Source: Oscillospiraceae bacterium (GTDB lineage: Bacteria > Bacillota > Clostridia > Oscillospirales > Ruminococcaceae). Taken from it: 53,618 nt of DNA. Positions 35,493 to 45,208 of this stretch are shown here, piece after piece. Position 1 is the first letter of the stretch, and each line of letters starts with the position of its first letter. Made by a program: the position numbers and the translations under genes. The notes under the pieces are model-generated. The model was not told where the DNA came from. It saw nothing but the letters and a program-made list of their open reading frames with translations, and did not search any database. The stretch lies in NCBI GenBank assembly GCA_030539275.1, contig JAUNSK010000027.1:1-53618 (forward strand), in the 5' to 3' direction.

Positions 35493-35912
35493 TTGAAAAA
35501 AACAGCGGTTTACATACTGGTTTTTATAGTTCTTGCGGCCGGTATTCTTTTTGCAGCAGACATAGTCAACAAAAAGAAAGAAATATCTGTTGTTACACCG
35601 GACGATGTCAGCGCATACCTTATGAGGTATGGATGGGAAACAGATAAGGAAGCTATAAAATCTGAGGATATTATTATTCCTCATTGTTTTGATGAACTGT
35701 ACCAGAAGTATAATGAAATGATGCTGCGACAGGGATTTGATCTGTCACGATACAAGGGGCACAAGGCAAAGCTTATAACATGTCCTGTGACAAACTATGG
35801 CACAGACGATGATGTTTATGCTGACATTATTTTAATAGATACAAAGCTGGTAGGCGCTTCACTTAAATGTCCGGGGGACGAGGAACCAATAAAACCGTTG
35901 AATAAACATTAA
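35493..35912 (+). CDS. DUF4830 family secreted or membrane-anchored protein
   Basis: A 139-residue protein with one N-terminal hydrophobic helix (signal or anchor). The domain matches the DUF4830 pattern: YLMRYGWETDKEAI, IIIPHCFDELYQKYNEMMLRQGFDLSRYKGHKAKL, then a beta-rich end with ADIILIDTKLVGASL. Function unknown. Start: TTG 35493, with GGGGTGA five bases upstream, is preferred over GTG 35484, which lies inside that site. It is 20 bases before the aldose epimerase gene and may be cotranscribed with it. Confidence 0.75.
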   Translation: MKKTAVYILVFIVLAAGILFAADIVNKKKEISVVTPDDVSAYLMRYGWETDKEAIKSEDIIIPHCFDELYQKYNEMMLRQGFDLSRYKGHKAKLITCPVTNYGTDDDVYADIILIDTKLVGASLKCPGDEEPIKPLNKH

Positions 35913-35932
35913 AAAGAAAAGAGGAATTAAAA

Positions 35933-36955
35933 ATGAACTATGCAAAGGTAACAGATTTTAACTCAACCAGCTGTGCAGAGCTTTCAGCAGGCGGATACAC
36001 AGCACTTATTGCACCGGAGATAGGAAGCAATTGTATCAGATTAAGAGACAATAAAAATGCCATCGAATTTTTCAGATTTAATCCTGATAATCCTGCTGAA
36101 GTTATAAAAAACTCACCAGAGGTCTGGGGACTTCCGACACTGTATCTTCCAAACAGATTCAGTGACGGGAAGCTTAAAACATCAGATGCAGTATATCAGC
36201 TGCCTGTGAATGAAAAAAATCACTATAATAATCATATACATGGATTTCTTAATAAAAGAAAATTCGAAATATCTGATATGGGCAGTGATGATAAAAAGGC
36301 ATTTGTTACAACAACATATCTGTATGATGAAAATGATGAATTTTTTAAATATCTGCCGGTAAAGTTCCGGGCTGAATATACTTTTACTCTTACTGAAGAA
36401 GGTATGGAGCAGATCATCAGATTTACAAACCTCTCTGACAAAGTAATGCCGGTATCACTAGGTTCGCATACATCAATGAAGGCACCGTTTGCAGACGGCG
36501 GAGATCCTGCGGATATAAGACTCTGCGTTCCGGCTGTCAAAAGATGTGAACTCAACGAAAGATGTCTGCCTACTATGAGACTTCTTGACCTTACCGAATG
36601 GGATATGGAGTATAAGAACGGTACCAAGCAGGCAGTTCTTCAGAATCTTGACAATGACATGTATACGGCTGGACGCCAGATGCTTGATGGCAGAGAGTTT
36701 CACGGGTTTACAGCAACTGATATCAAGACAGGCAAACAGGTTTGCTGTGAAGTCTCTGATGAGTATAAGTTCTGGTGTGTCTGGAATGACAGAGGAGAAA
36801 ACGGATATTTCTGTCCTGAACCGATGACAGCAATGATTGATGCGCCAAATCTCTCTCTCCCGGCTGATGTATCAGGCTACTGCGAGATCAGACCACAGGA
36901 AACTTACGAAGCAAAACAGCATTTCTTCTCAAGAATTGTAAGCATAGCTGAATAA
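35933..36955 (+). CDS. Aldose 1-epimerase (mutarotase family)
   Basis: A 340-residue cytoplasmic protein with the galactose-mutarotase-like beta-sandwich fold. Useful landmarks are the catalytic-region His in NNHIHGFLNKR and the motif SLGSHTSMKAPF, followed by the C-terminal CPEPMTAMIDAPNL. The Glu base in CPEPMT is plausible. It interconverts sugar anomers; next to cellobiose phosphorylase it could act on the released glucose, though the substrate may be another sugar. AGAGGA precedes ATG 35933. No promoter was seen directly upstream, so it probably shares a transcript with the DUF4830 gene. Confidence 0.85.
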   Translation: MNYAKVTDFNSTSCAELSAGGYTALIAPEIGSNCIRLRDNKNAIEFFRFNPDNPAEVIKNSPEVWGLPTLYLPNRFSDGKLKTSDAVYQLPVNEKNHYNNHIHGFLNKRKFEISDMGSDDKKAFVTTTYLYDENDEFFKYLPVKFRAEYTFTLTEEGMEQIIRFTNLSDKVMPVSLGSHTSMKAPFADGGDPADIRLCVPAVKRCELNERCLPTMRLLDLTEWDMEYKNGTKQAVLQNLDNDMYTAGRQMLDGREFHGFTATDIKTGKQVCCEVSDEYKFWCVWNDRGENGYFCPEPMTAMIDAPNLSLPADVSGYCEIRPQETYEAKQHFFSRIVSIAE

Positions 36956-36976
36956 TAAATCTTTTTATCAAAGCTA

Positions 36977-37005
36977 TTGAAAAAAAGTTAAAAATATGAT
37001 ATAAT
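36977..37005 (+). promoter_or_regulatory. SigA-type promoter of the cellobiose phosphorylase gene
   Basis: TTGAAA, 17-bp spacer, TATAAT, nearly identical to the promoter of the mannanase gene at 2008-2036. Confidence 0.7.
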
Positions 37006-37072
37006 CAGCTTAATCATTTTGTGGTTTTCTAAACATTTTTACAAAAAGAAATGAATACAAAGGAGTTTTAAA

Positions 37073-39505
37073 ATGAAATTTGGTTTTTTTGATGATCAAA
37101 ATAAGGAGTACGTTATAAACTCTCCTAAGACACCTTATCCGTGGATAAATTATCTTGGAACACAGAGCTTTTTTTCACTGATTTCCAATACAGCCGGCGG
37201 ATATCATTTTTATAAAGATGCACGTCTGAGAAGAATAACAAGATACCGTTATAATAATGTTCCTGTAGATATGGGCGGCCGTTATTTTTACATAAATGAT
37301 AATGGTACCATCTGGTCTCCCGGCTGGGCTCCTGTAAAGACTGAACTTGACAGCTATGAGTGCCGTCATGGTATGGGCTATACAGTGATCAAGGGTGCAA
37401 AGAACAATATTGAAACTCAGGTTACATTCTTTGTTCCTCAGAATTACAACGGTGAAATCCAGAAGCTTGTTATGACAAATAACTCCAGTGAGAAGAAGAC
37501 AGTAAAGCTTTTCTCATTCCTTGAATTCTGCCTTTGGAATGCTCAGGATGACTCTACAAACTTCCAGAGAAACTTTAATACAGGTGAAGTTGATATAGAG
37601 GGCAGCGTACTGTTCCATAAGACTGAATATAAAGAACGCCGTGACCACTTTGCTTTCTACTCTGTAAACACTCCTATAGATGGTTTTGACAGTGACAGAG
37701 AAAGCTTTATGGGTCTGTATAACGGCTTTGAAAACCCACAGGCAGTTGTTGCCGGAAAACCAAATAATTCAGTAGCTGACGGCTGGTCACCTATTGCTTC
37801 ACATTATATCGAAGTAACTCTTGAACCAGGCGAATCAAAGAGCTATGTATTCATTCTTGGATATGTAGAAAACGGTGAGAACAAATGGAATGCTGACGGT
37901 TCTATGAACAAGTCACAGGCATATGATATGATCAAGCAGTTTGATACAGTTGAAAAAGTTGACGCAGCTCTTGCTGAAAACAAAAAAATGTGGGACGAGC
38001 TCCTTTCAAAATATACAGTAAACACACCTGATGACAAGATGAACCGTATGGTAAATATCTGGAATCAGTATCAGTGCATGGTAACATTCAACATGTCACG
38101 CAGCGCTTCATACTTTGAAAGCGGTATAGGCAGAGGAATGGGCTTCAGAGATTCTAATCAGGATCTTCTCGGATTTGTTCATCAGATCCCTGAGAGAGCA
38201 AGAGAAAGAATACTTGACCTTGCAGCTACTCAGTTTGAGGACGGCGGATGCTTCCATCAGTATCAGCCTCTTACAAAGCAGGGCAATGACGAAGTAGGTG
38301 GAAACTTCTCGGATGATCCGCTGTGGATGATCCTTTCAACAGCTGCATACATCAAGGAAACAGGCGATTACGGAATACTTGATGAGATGGTTCCATATGA
38401 GAATAAGGCAGAGCTTGCTAAGCCTATGATGCATCATCTGCAGCAGTCATTCTATCGTGTAGTAAATAATGTGGGCCCTCACGGACTCCCGCTTAGCATG
38501 AGAGCTGACTGGAACGATTGTCTGAACCTTAACTGCTTCTCAAGCACACCGGGTGAAAGCTTCCAGACAACTACATCCAAGGACGGCAAGGTTGCTGAGT
38601 CAGTATTTGTAGCTACACTCTTCACATATGCAGGTCCTGAATACGTTGCACTCTGCAAGTATAAAAACGACACGGCTGCTGCTGATAAGGCACAGGCTGA
38701 AATAGACAAGATGGCTGATACTGTAAAGAAGTACGGCTATGACGGTGAATGGTTCTTAAGAGCTTATGATGATTTCGGCAAAAAAGTAGGTTCTAAGGAA
38801 TGTGAAGAAGGAAAAATATTCATTGAACCACAGGGCTTCGGTGTAATGTCAGGTATAGGCAAGGAAGAAGGACTTGATATCAAGGCTCTTGACAGCGTAG
38901 ACAAGTATCTTAACTCCAAGCATGGTCTTGTACTTAATAATCCTGCATTTACAAAGTATCTTATCGAATACGGCGAGATCTCAACATATCCTGCAGGATA
39001 TAAAGAGAATGCCGGTATTTTCTGTCACAATAATGCATGGATCATCTGTGCAGAAGCATTTGTAGGCAGAGGAGACAAGGCATTTGAATACTATTCAAAG
39101 ATCGCTCCTGCATATCTTGAAGATATATCAGATCTTCACAGAACTGAGCCATATGTATATGCACAGATGATAGCTGGTAAGGATGCTAAACGTTTCGGTG
39201 AAGCAAAGAACAGCTGGCTGACTGGTACTGCAGCATGGAATTTTGTTGCTGTATCACAGTATATACTTGGTATTATACCTGACTGGAATGGTCTTAAGAT
39301 CGATCCATCTATCCCGAGTGCCTGGGACGGATTCACAGCAACAAGAAAGTACCGTGGTGCTGAATTTGAGATCACAGTCAAGAATCCTGAACACATCTGC
39401 AAGGGTGTAAAGAGTGTTACAGTTGATGGTAAAGCAATTGAAGGCAATGTACTTCCTGCATTTACTGAAGGTACACACAAGGTTGAAGTTGTAATGGGCA
39501 AATAA
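37073..39505 (+). CDS. cbp: Cellobiose phosphorylase (GH94)
   Basis: An 810-residue GH94 inverting phosphorylase that converts cellobiose and phosphate to glucose 1-phosphate and glucose in the cytoplasm. The start [15 protein letters not shown] and the N-terminal beta-sandwich are typical. The (alpha/alpha)6 barrel carries [12 protein letters not shown] and the catalytic-acid region [13 protein letters not shown] (Asp479 and Asp482; the Asp of WND is the likely acid). No signal peptide is present. Its own promoter and terminator flank it. It saves ATP when cellobiose from cellulose is used. Confidence 0.95.
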   Translation: MKFGFFDDQNKEYVINSPKTPYPWINYLGTQSFFSLISNTAGGYHFYKDARLRRITRYRYNNVPVDMGGRYFYINDNGTIWSPGWAPVKTELDSYECRHGMGYTVIKGAKNNIETQVTFFVPQNYNGEIQKLVMTNNSSEKKTVKLFSFLEFCLWNAQDDSTNFQRNFNTGEVDIEGSVLFHKTEYKERRDHFAFYSVNTPIDGFDSDRESFMGLYNGFENPQAVVAGKPNNSVADGWSPIASHYIEVTLEPGESKSYVFILGYVENGENKWNADGSMNKSQAYDMIKQFDTVEKVDAALAENKKMWDELLSKYTVNTPDDKMNRMVNIWNQYQCMVTFNMSRSASYFESGIGRGMGFRDSNQDLLGFVHQIPERARERILDLAATQFEDGGCFHQYQPLTKQGNDEVGGNFSDDPLWMILSTAAYIKETGDYGILDEMVPYENKAELAKPMMHHLQQSFYRVVNNVGPHGLPLSMRADWNDCLNLNCFSSTPGESFQTTTSKDGKVAESVFVATLFTYAGPEYVALCKYKNDTAAADKAQAEIDKMADTVKKYGYDGEWFLRAYDDFGKKVGSKECEEGKIFIEPQGFGVMSGIGKEEGLDIKALDSVDKYLNSKHGLVLNNPAFTKYLIEYGEISTYPAGYKENAGIFCHNNAWIICAEAFVGRGDKAFEYYSKIAPAYLEDISDLHRTEPYVYAQMIAGKDAKRFGEAKNSWLTGTAAWNFVAVSQYILGIIPDWNGLKIDPSIPSAWDGFTATRKYRGAEFEITVKNPEHICKGVKSVTVDGKAIEGNVLPAFTEGTHKVEVVMGK

Positions 39506-39531
39506 TTATATTTGGTCACGTCAATATAGAG

Positions 39532-39567
39532 AATCCCCGCTTATATTAGTAAGCGGGGATTTTTATT
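39532..39567 (+). terminator. Rho-independent terminator of the cellobiose phosphorylase gene
   Basis: AATCCCCGCTT pairs with AAGCGGGGATT around an 8-nt loop, then a T run. Confidence 0.85.
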
Positions 39568-39630
39568 TCTGCATCTTAAACACTATTAACAATCTGTCAT
39601 GTTGAAAAGTTTAAAGATGTGTTGAAAAAT

Positions 39631-41421
39631 TTATCTGAGCAGTTTACATACCATGGCTGCGATATCAAGGGCGTCTACCGAGTCATCATAGTTTATGTCT
39701 GCGCTATGCAATTTATTTTCACTGATATAGCCATCGCTGTCAATAAACTTCCCACTGCCCAGAATAACGTCTTTTATACAAATCAGATCAGCAGCACTGA
39801 CTGTTCCGTTTGAATTAACATCTCCGGGAATTATACCGGATTGTATGCTTGTATAGTCGTTCAGGGACACGACAAGATCTGATATGTATTTGTCAGACAG
39901 GACATTATCAAACCCACACTGAGAAAGAGAGTCAGCAAAAGATATCTGTGGGTTATATGTACTGCAGTGTGATATATCTGTATACATCTGTACTGCTTTA
40001 TCAAAGTTTCCGTCATTGCAGGTTTTCAACAGATCAAGAGCAGCAAGTGCAGAAACAGCGTAGCTTATATAGTAGCCGGGTGACATATACAGGTGCGGTA
40101 TCTGATAAAAATCTACATCATATACATTGCCATACTCACTCATAATTGAGTTGTTCACGTCAATAACATCCTGAGGAGTTAATCTGTCTGCATCTGAAAA
40201 TATTGTGTTTTCAAATTCATTTACCATAAAACCGCCTGAAATTGCACTCGTAAAATCCAGTATATTAATTATTCTCAGAATTTGTGCGTTTTCTTTATCA
40301 ATATCATCATAAAACTGCGTATACAGCATTTCCAATCCCTGAGACTGTACTTCTGAAAGATCAAGATCATCACCATAAATATAATATGCAGGAGTGTCAT
40401 TATGTCTCATGTTGTTAAAATGCCCGAATTCATGAATCGCTGTTGTAATGTCAGAAAAACTTTTATTTACTGTCTGAAAAATATATGCAGTTTTATATGA
40501 TGGAAGACTAGTAGTGTAGGAAACACCTGATGACTCAGAAACGTCAGCAAGTCTGTACAGATTATTGTTAAGAATAAACTGAGAACTTTCTTTAAGTTCA
40601 TCTGAAATCAAACCGGCATATTTGTCAACCTCCAGGAACGGGTTATCAACCTGTGGGCAACTGGCGGAGTATGAAAAACCGGATGCTTTGTCCAATGCAA
40701 AATTAAATATTTTTTTTGTACTTTTCTTTATACTGTCGCTTAGCGCATCCATATCCGTGGTTGTATAATCACGTCCATATGCGATATATGCGTCGTCCAG
40801 ATAATTACCTGTAGATGAGATACTGTTCAGGTAATTGACCAGATCAAGGTACAGCTGTGCTGCTTTAAGTTCCTTTTCATCGTCGCTTATATCAGAAGCC
40901 ATAAGCTTGCTGTACTCATTGTATATTTCCTGCTGCGTATTAGTTTCAGGAGTATCAGTAGCTTCATAGTACGCTAAGTATTCATATAAATCACCGGTAA
41001 GACTATGAAGAAGATCTGAGTATTCGGAGATATTTATCATTAAAGAGAGTGTTTCATCTATTTTTGGTGATACATTGTTAATGATATCTGCCATATATAA
41101 TACTTCATCGGAATACTCCTCATTGGAAGGGTCTGTATCAAAATAAATATTAGCTATAACTTTCTGTGTAACTATCATATCATATTCTGATATTATCTCA
41201 TTGTACAGCTGCGTCACAACAGCATCATTATTACTGATAAAACAGGCATCTGAAAACTCATCAAGCAGGGTATCTATCTTCTGCTCATCATAGCGGGAGT
41301 AAACAATGGGGGGAATTTCATCAGCATATAATACAGCAGGATTTGCCGATACCAGAAGAGAAAATGTCAGTACTGTTGATACAATATACGATAATGTTTT
41401 CTTGTATGTATTCTTTTTCAT
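39631..41421 (-). CDS. Secreted M3-like metallopeptidase with C-terminal dockerin
   Basis: A 596-residue exported protein. After a signal peptide (about 1-33) comes a long helical region and a zinc site TAIHEFGHF (H330, E331, H334). LSEVQSQGLEML follows about 25 residues later and can give the third ligand, Glu. This spacing and the M3 pattern fit the oligoendopeptidase F/thimet group. The last 65 residues are a type I dockerin with two Ca loops (GDVNSNGTVSAAD and ADINYDDSVDALD). It would be a cellulosome-attached peptidase. AGGAGG lies eight bases before ATG 41421. Promoter at 41455-41483. Confidence 0.85.
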   Translation of the reverse strand: MKKNTYKKTLSYIVSTVLTFSLLVSANPAVLYADEIPPIVYSRYDEQKIDTLLDEFSDACFISNNDAVVTQLYNEIISEYDMIVTQKVIANIYFDTDPSNEEYSDEVLYMADIINNVSPKIDETLSLMINISEYSDLLHSLTGDLYEYLAYYEATDTPETNTQQEIYNEYSKLMASDISDDEKELKAAQLYLDLVNYLNSISSTGNYLDDAYIAYGRDYTTTDMDALSDSIKKSTKKIFNFALDKASGFSYSASCPQVDNPFLEVDKYAGLISDELKESSQFILNNNLYRLADVSESSGVSYTTSLPSYKTAYIFQTVNKSFSDITTAIHEFGHFNNMRHNDTPAYYIYGDDLDLSEVQSQGLEMLYTQFYDDIDKENAQILRIINILDFTSAISGGFMVNEFENTIFSDADRLTPQDVIDVNNSIMSEYGNVYDVDFYQIPHLYMSPGYYISYAVSALAALDLLKTCNDGNFDKAVQMYTDISHCSTYNPQISFADSLSQCGFDNVLSDKYISDLVVSLNDYTSIQSGIIPGDVNSNGTVSAADLICIKDVILGSGKFIDSDGYISENKLHSADINYDDSVDALDIAAMVCKLLR

Positions 41422-41454
41422 TAAGTTGCCTCCTTAAATTTTAATATATCTGAT

Positions 41455-41483
41455 ATTATAGCATTAAAACATAAAAATGGCAA
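41455..41483 (-). promoter_or_regulatory. SigA-type promoter of the dockerin peptidase gene
   Basis: TTGCCA, 17-bp spacer, TATAAT on the minus strand, about 35 nt upstream of ATG 41421. Confidence 0.65.
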
Positions 41484-41523
41484 CATTTATTGTTAAATAA
41501 ACTGGTAATAATAAATATAATAT

Positions 41524-41539
41524 TATAAACTATAGTTTA
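41524..41539. promoter_or_regulatory. Perfect 16-bp palindrome upstream of the dockerin peptidase promoter
   Basis: ATAAACTATAGTTTAT is its own complement and lies about 40 bp upstream of the -35 box. It is a plausible activator or repressor site; no regulator is identified. Confidence 0.4.
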
Positions 41540-41560
41540 TTTTAATGCAAATTATGAATC

Positions 41561-41590
41561 AAAAAAAGCATGCAGATCTGCATGCTTTTT
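41561..41590 (-). terminator. Rho-independent terminator of walJ-rlmH
   Basis: AAAAGCATGCAG pairs with CTGCATGCTTTT around a central AT, followed on the minus strand by a T run, directly after the rlmH stop. Confidence 0.8.
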
Positions 41591-41591
41591 A

Positions 41592-42068
41592 TTATTTGTG
41601 ATAGCTTTTGCCTGATGAGATCATAAATGCTCTGTAAACCTGCTCAAGCAGCATTACACGGGCAAGCTGATGTGGAAATGTCATCTTTGACATGGAAAGC
41701 TTCATATCTGATTTTGATTTTATGGTATCTGAAAGGCCGAATGAACTGCCGATTATAAAGCTTATTTCGCTTGTCCCCGCTACAGCAATATCATTTAATC
41801 GTTCAGAAAGTTCAGGGCTTGTGAGCTGTTTTCCTTCAATACACATTGTAACAATAAATCCACCTGCATATTTCAGGATCGATTTAGCTTCTGTTTCAAG
41901 AGCATTGTTTATTTCCTTTTGTGAAGGTTTGTCTGACAGACGGCATTCGTCGATCTCAACGACTTTGAGATTTGCAAATGCCTGCATTCTCTTTGAGTAT
42001 TCGGCACAGGCACCTCTCAGATAATCTTCTTTAAGTTTTCCTACACATATGATGTTTATGTTATACAT
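41592..42068 (-). CDS. rlmH: 23S rRNA (pseudouridine-1915-N3)-methyltransferase RlmH
   Basis: A 158-residue SPOUT methyltransferase that modifies pseudouridine 1915 of 23S rRNA. Conserved parts are INIICVGKLKEDYLRGACAEY, the SAM-site ISFIIGSSFGLSD and the C-terminal MTFPHQLARVMLLEQVYRAFMISSGKSYHK. Length is standard. It starts two bases after the walJ stop, so the pair is cotranscribed. Confidence 0.96.
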   Translation of the reverse strand: MYNINIICVGKLKEDYLRGACAEYSKRMQAFANLKVVEIDECRLSDKPSQKEINNALETEAKSILKYAGGFIVTMCIEGKQLTSPELSERLNDIAVAGTSEISFIIGSSFGLSDTIKSKSDMKLSMSKMTFPHQLARVMLLEQVYRAFMISSGKSYHK

Positions 42069-42069
42069 A

Positions 42070-42849
42070 TTATATCACCACCATTGTTCCATCAGTCTCT
42101 GCAGAGGCAACGTGTAGTATGTAGTCACTGATATTACCTCGTTCAAGTGTATCCCTGACAGTCTGTTCAGCAAGCTCAGGACTGTTATTCTCCTGACTCA
42201 GATGACCAAGTATGATCTTGGTTGTCCCATGTTCTATAAGCCTGAGGATCTGCTTAGCAGAGTCGTCATTTGAAAGATGTCCGTGTTCAGACTTTATACG
42301 CTGCTTGACATAAGGTGGATATGGTCCGTATATAAGCATGTTATTATCATAGTTTGCTTCTATAAGAACAGTATCTGCTCCTAAAAGATGTTCGTCTACT
42401 GTGTGCGTTACGTAACCGAGATCAGTGCATACTGCACAGCTTTTTTTATCTTTAAAATCAATTCGGTATCCGCAGCTCTGCTCCGTGTCATGCGGGGTGT
42501 CGAATGACTGCACTGTCATATCCAGAATGCTGACAGGTGAGTTTATCTCATTGATTATTGTCTGTTCATTTATAAGGCTGCTGTCAATGAGATGTCTCAG
42601 AGTTATTCCCTGACCATATAAAGTAAGCTTATGTTTTTTAGTCAGAACAGAAAGTCCTTTTACGTGGTCAGAGTGTTCATGTGTTATAAAAACAGCACAA
42701 ACTGCTGAAATATCAAGTCCGCACTTGTTCATTGCACTGCACAGACGTTTATATGAGACCCCCACATCGATCAGTATTCCGCTTTCTGGGTTGCCGATAT
42801 AAACAGAGTTGCCTTTGCTTGAACTGAAAAGAGGGTAAATATTATTCAT
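42070..42849 (-). CDS. walJ: Metallo-beta-lactamase fold hydrolase, WalJ/YycJ type
   Basis: A 259-residue hydrolase. The metal motif is THEHSDHVKG (HxHxDH), with further ligands in CTDLGYVTH and IILGHLSQENNS. The start LFSSSKGNSVYIG is typical for YycJ/WalJ, a putative nuclease linked to the WalRK wall-stress system in Bacillus. In many Firmicutes rlmH lies near walJ, as here. Start: ATG 42849 has AAGGTGA five bases upstream; the ATG at 42867 does not. Confidence 0.88.
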   Translation of the reverse strand: MNNIYPLFSSSKGNSVYIGNPESGILIDVGVSYKRLCSAMNKCGLDISAVCAVFITHEHSDHVKGLSVLTKKHKLTLYGQGITLRHLIDSSLINEQTIINEINSPVSILDMTVQSFDTPHDTEQSCGYRIDFKDKKSCAVCTDLGYVTHTVDEHLLGADTVLIEANYDNNMLIYGPYPPYVKQRIKSEHGHLSNDDSAKQILRLIEHGTTKIILGHLSQENNSPELAEQTVRDTLERGNISDYILHVASAETDGTMVVI

Positions 42850-42916
42850 TTCGTTCACCTTTTTCATTAATATATAGTGGGATAATTACTTACTGCGTTA
42901 ATCTGCTTTAAAATAC

Positions 42917-42953
42917 AAAAACATTATTGATGTAGGTATCAATAATGTTTTTT
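42917..42953 (-). terminator. Rho-independent terminator of murA
   Basis: ACATTATTGAT pairs with ATCAATAATGT around a 6-nt loop. T runs follow on both strands; it sits directly after the murA stop. Confidence 0.75.
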
Positions 42954-42961
42954 GCATAAAA

Positions 42962-44245
42962 TTAACTGCTTTTAGCTACCGGCTCTCCGGGAAAATACTT
43001 CTTTTCAATATCCGCGCCAATCCCTCTGAGCTTTTCGTCCATATCCTCGTATCCGCGTTCTATATGATAAATATCCTCTATCTCTGTTATGCCTGTTGCT
43101 GCAAGACCTGCAATTATCAGGGCTGCACCGGCTCTTAGGTCACATGCTTTAACAGGAGCACCCATCAGTTTTCCTGTGCCTTCTATTACTGCTACCTTTC
43201 CGTCAACAGAAATATCTGCACCCATTCTTCTGAGTTCCTCTACATATCTGAATCTGTTATCCCATATGCCTTCAGTTACAATACTGGTTCCCGATGCAAG
43301 TGTAAGGAGAGTTGCGATTTGAGGCTGCATATCGGTTGGAAAACCAGGATGAGGCATAGTCTTGACACTTGTCTTGACAAGCGGCTTATCGACCCATACA
43401 CGCACACTATCATCATATTCTTCTATATTGACGCCTATTTTTTCAAGTTTGGCTGTAATTGATTCAAGATGCTTAGGAATAACATTGCGTATCATTACAT
43501 CTCCATGAGTAGCAGCTGCTGCTATCATGTAAGTACCGGCTTCGATCTGGTCAGGAATTATTGAATAAGTTGTGCCGTGAAGATAACTTACACCACGTAC
43601 CTTAATTACATCAGTACCAGCGCCCATGATATCAGCACCCATTGAATTCAGAAAATTAGCCAGATCAACAATATGAGGTTCTTTTGCTGCATTTTCTATA
43701 ATAGTAAGACCCTGTGCTTTTACTGACGCAAGAATTGCATTGATCGTTGCTCCTACAGAGACAACATCCAGATATATCTGACTGCCTATAAGCTCATCAG
43801 CAGATACATTTACCATACCATGATCTATTTCACATGTTGCACCAAGTGCAGAAAAAGCTTTCAGATGCTGGTCAATAGGCCGGTCACCAAGAGGACATCC
43901 TCCAGGCATAGAAACCTTCGCTTTTTTGAATTTTCCCATGCAGGCCCCTATAAAATAATATGAGGCTCTCATCTTTCTTGCCATTTCATAAGGCACCATG
44001 TAATTTTTAAGTCCGCTTGCATCTATGCGGAAAGTGGTCTTATTAAGCATCTCTACTTCGGCACCCATTTCGTGAAGTATCTTAAGACTTATGGATACAT
44101 CACTGATTTTAGGTACGTTTTCAAGGATACATGGTTCATCTGCTAAAATTACCGCTGGAATAATTGCGACTGCAGCATTTTTAGCCCCACTTACAAAGAT
44201 CTCACCCGTCAGTCTTTGTCCACCCTTTATAACAAATTTATCCAA
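42962..44245 (-). CDS. murA: UDP-N-acetylglucosamine 1-carboxyvinyltransferase
   Basis: A 427-residue enzyme for the first committed step of peptidoglycan synthesis, transferring enolpyruvate from PEP to UDP-GlcNAc. The fold is a pair of six-fold domains. The catalytic loop has PGGCPLGDRPIDQH, keeping the Cys that fosfomycin alkylates. The substrate-binding start is FVIKGGQRLTGEIFVSGAKNAAVA, and PHPGFPTDMQPQ is conserved. Single gene; GGGGAG precedes ATG 44245. Confidence 0.97.
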   Translation of the reverse strand: MDKFVIKGGQRLTGEIFVSGAKNAAVAIIPAVILADEPCILENVPKISDVSISLKILHEMGAEVEMLNKTTFRIDASGLKNYMVPYEMARKMRASYYFIGACMGKFKKAKVSMPGGCPLGDRPIDQHLKAFSALGATCEIDHGMVNVSADELIGSQIYLDVVSVGATINAILASVKAQGLTIIENAAKEPHIVDLANFLNSMGADIMGAGTDVIKVRGVSYLHGTTYSIIPDQIEAGTYMIAAAATHGDVMIRNVIPKHLESITAKLEKIGVNIEEYDDSVRVWVDKPLVKTSVKTMPHPGFPTDMQPQIATLLTLASGTSIVTEGIWDNRFRYVEELRRMGADISVDGKVAVIEGTGKLMGAPVKACDLRAGAALIIAGLAATGITEIEDIYHIERGYEDMDEKLRGIGADIEKKYFPGEPVAKSS

Positions 44246-44440
44246 AAATATTCTCCCCTTAAACGTCAGAACACGAACGTTTTTTATTTTATCATTTATT
44301 ATTAACTGATTTTACTAAAATATCCTAAAATCAAAACTTATGTCGGGCAAACAACCTATAAATCAACCAAAGAATATTTTATTAAAACCAGTTAATCCTT
44401 ATTCAGAATAAATCTGAATAAGAAATAACTGATAAGAAAC

Positions 44441-45208
44441 TTAGTTCTGATGATATGTTACTACTTCTGCTTTTTCAATTATTACATCTGATGTAGGTTT
44501 ATTGTTTGTGTCTGTTTCTGTATTGTTGCAAATATCCTCAACTAAATCCATACCTTCAAATACCTGTCCGAAAACAGTGTATCCGCCGTCAAGCCATGGC
44601 GTTCCGCCGTCTTTTATATATGCCTGTGATGCTTCTTCAGGAAGCTCTCCGGTTTTATACTGTTTAAGAAGGTCTTCTGTAAATACATCGCCTACTGTTA
44701 TATAGAACTGACTTCCGTCAGTAGAAGTTGAACCGCTGTTGGCATAAGCAAGAGCACCCTTTACATGATAAAGATACTTAGAAACGCCGCCGTCAAACTG
44801 GGCACCCCAGACTGATTCGCCGCCTCTGCCTGTACCTGTAGGATCTCCGCCGTGAATCATGAAATCCTCAATAACCCTGTGAAAAGTAAGTCCGTCATAG
44901 TATTTACCCTGTACAAGACCAACAAAGTTAGCACATGCCTTCGGAAGAAGCTCAGGGAAAAGTTTGATCTTAACTTCGCCACGGTCTTTTATTGTCAGGA
45001 CAACAATTTCTTCGCCGTCTTTAGGCGCAGTATAGTTTACCATACCTGTATATCCGCTCTGGTCATCAAGACACTGCTGATAATCTGATTCTGATTTTGA
45101 TGAGTCATAAATTGAACCGCTTTTCTTTTCTGAACCGGCAGAACAGGATGCAAACATGCTGACACTGAGAACTACGCACATTACTCCGGTGATTAACTTT
45201 TTGAACAT
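44441..45208 (-). CDS. Peptidylprolyl isomerase (cyclophilin), lipoprotein
   Basis: A 255-residue surface foldase. A lipoprotein signal ends in FASC (Cys22). The cyclophilin domain has KLFPELLPKACANFVGL, LTFHRVIEDFMIHGGDP with the catalytic Arg, and GSQFYIT. The usual Gln in FMIQGGD is His here. It would speed proline isomerisation of exported proteins outside the membrane. AGGAG lies upstream of ATG 45208. It is a separate transcription unit from the paralogue at 45549-46331. Confidence 0.92.
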   Translation of the reverse strand: MFKKLITGVMCVVLSVSMFASCSAGSEKKSGSIYDSSKSESDYQQCLDDQSGYTGMVNYTAPKDGEEIVVLTIKDRGEVKIKLFPELLPKACANFVGLVQGKYYDGLTFHRVIEDFMIHGGDPTGTGRGGESVWGAQFDGGVSKYLYHVKGALAYANSGSTSTDGSQFYITVGDVFTEDLLKQYKTGELPEEASQAYIKDGGTPWLDGGYTVFGQVFEGMDLVEDICNNTETDTNNKPTSDVIIEKAEVVTYHQN

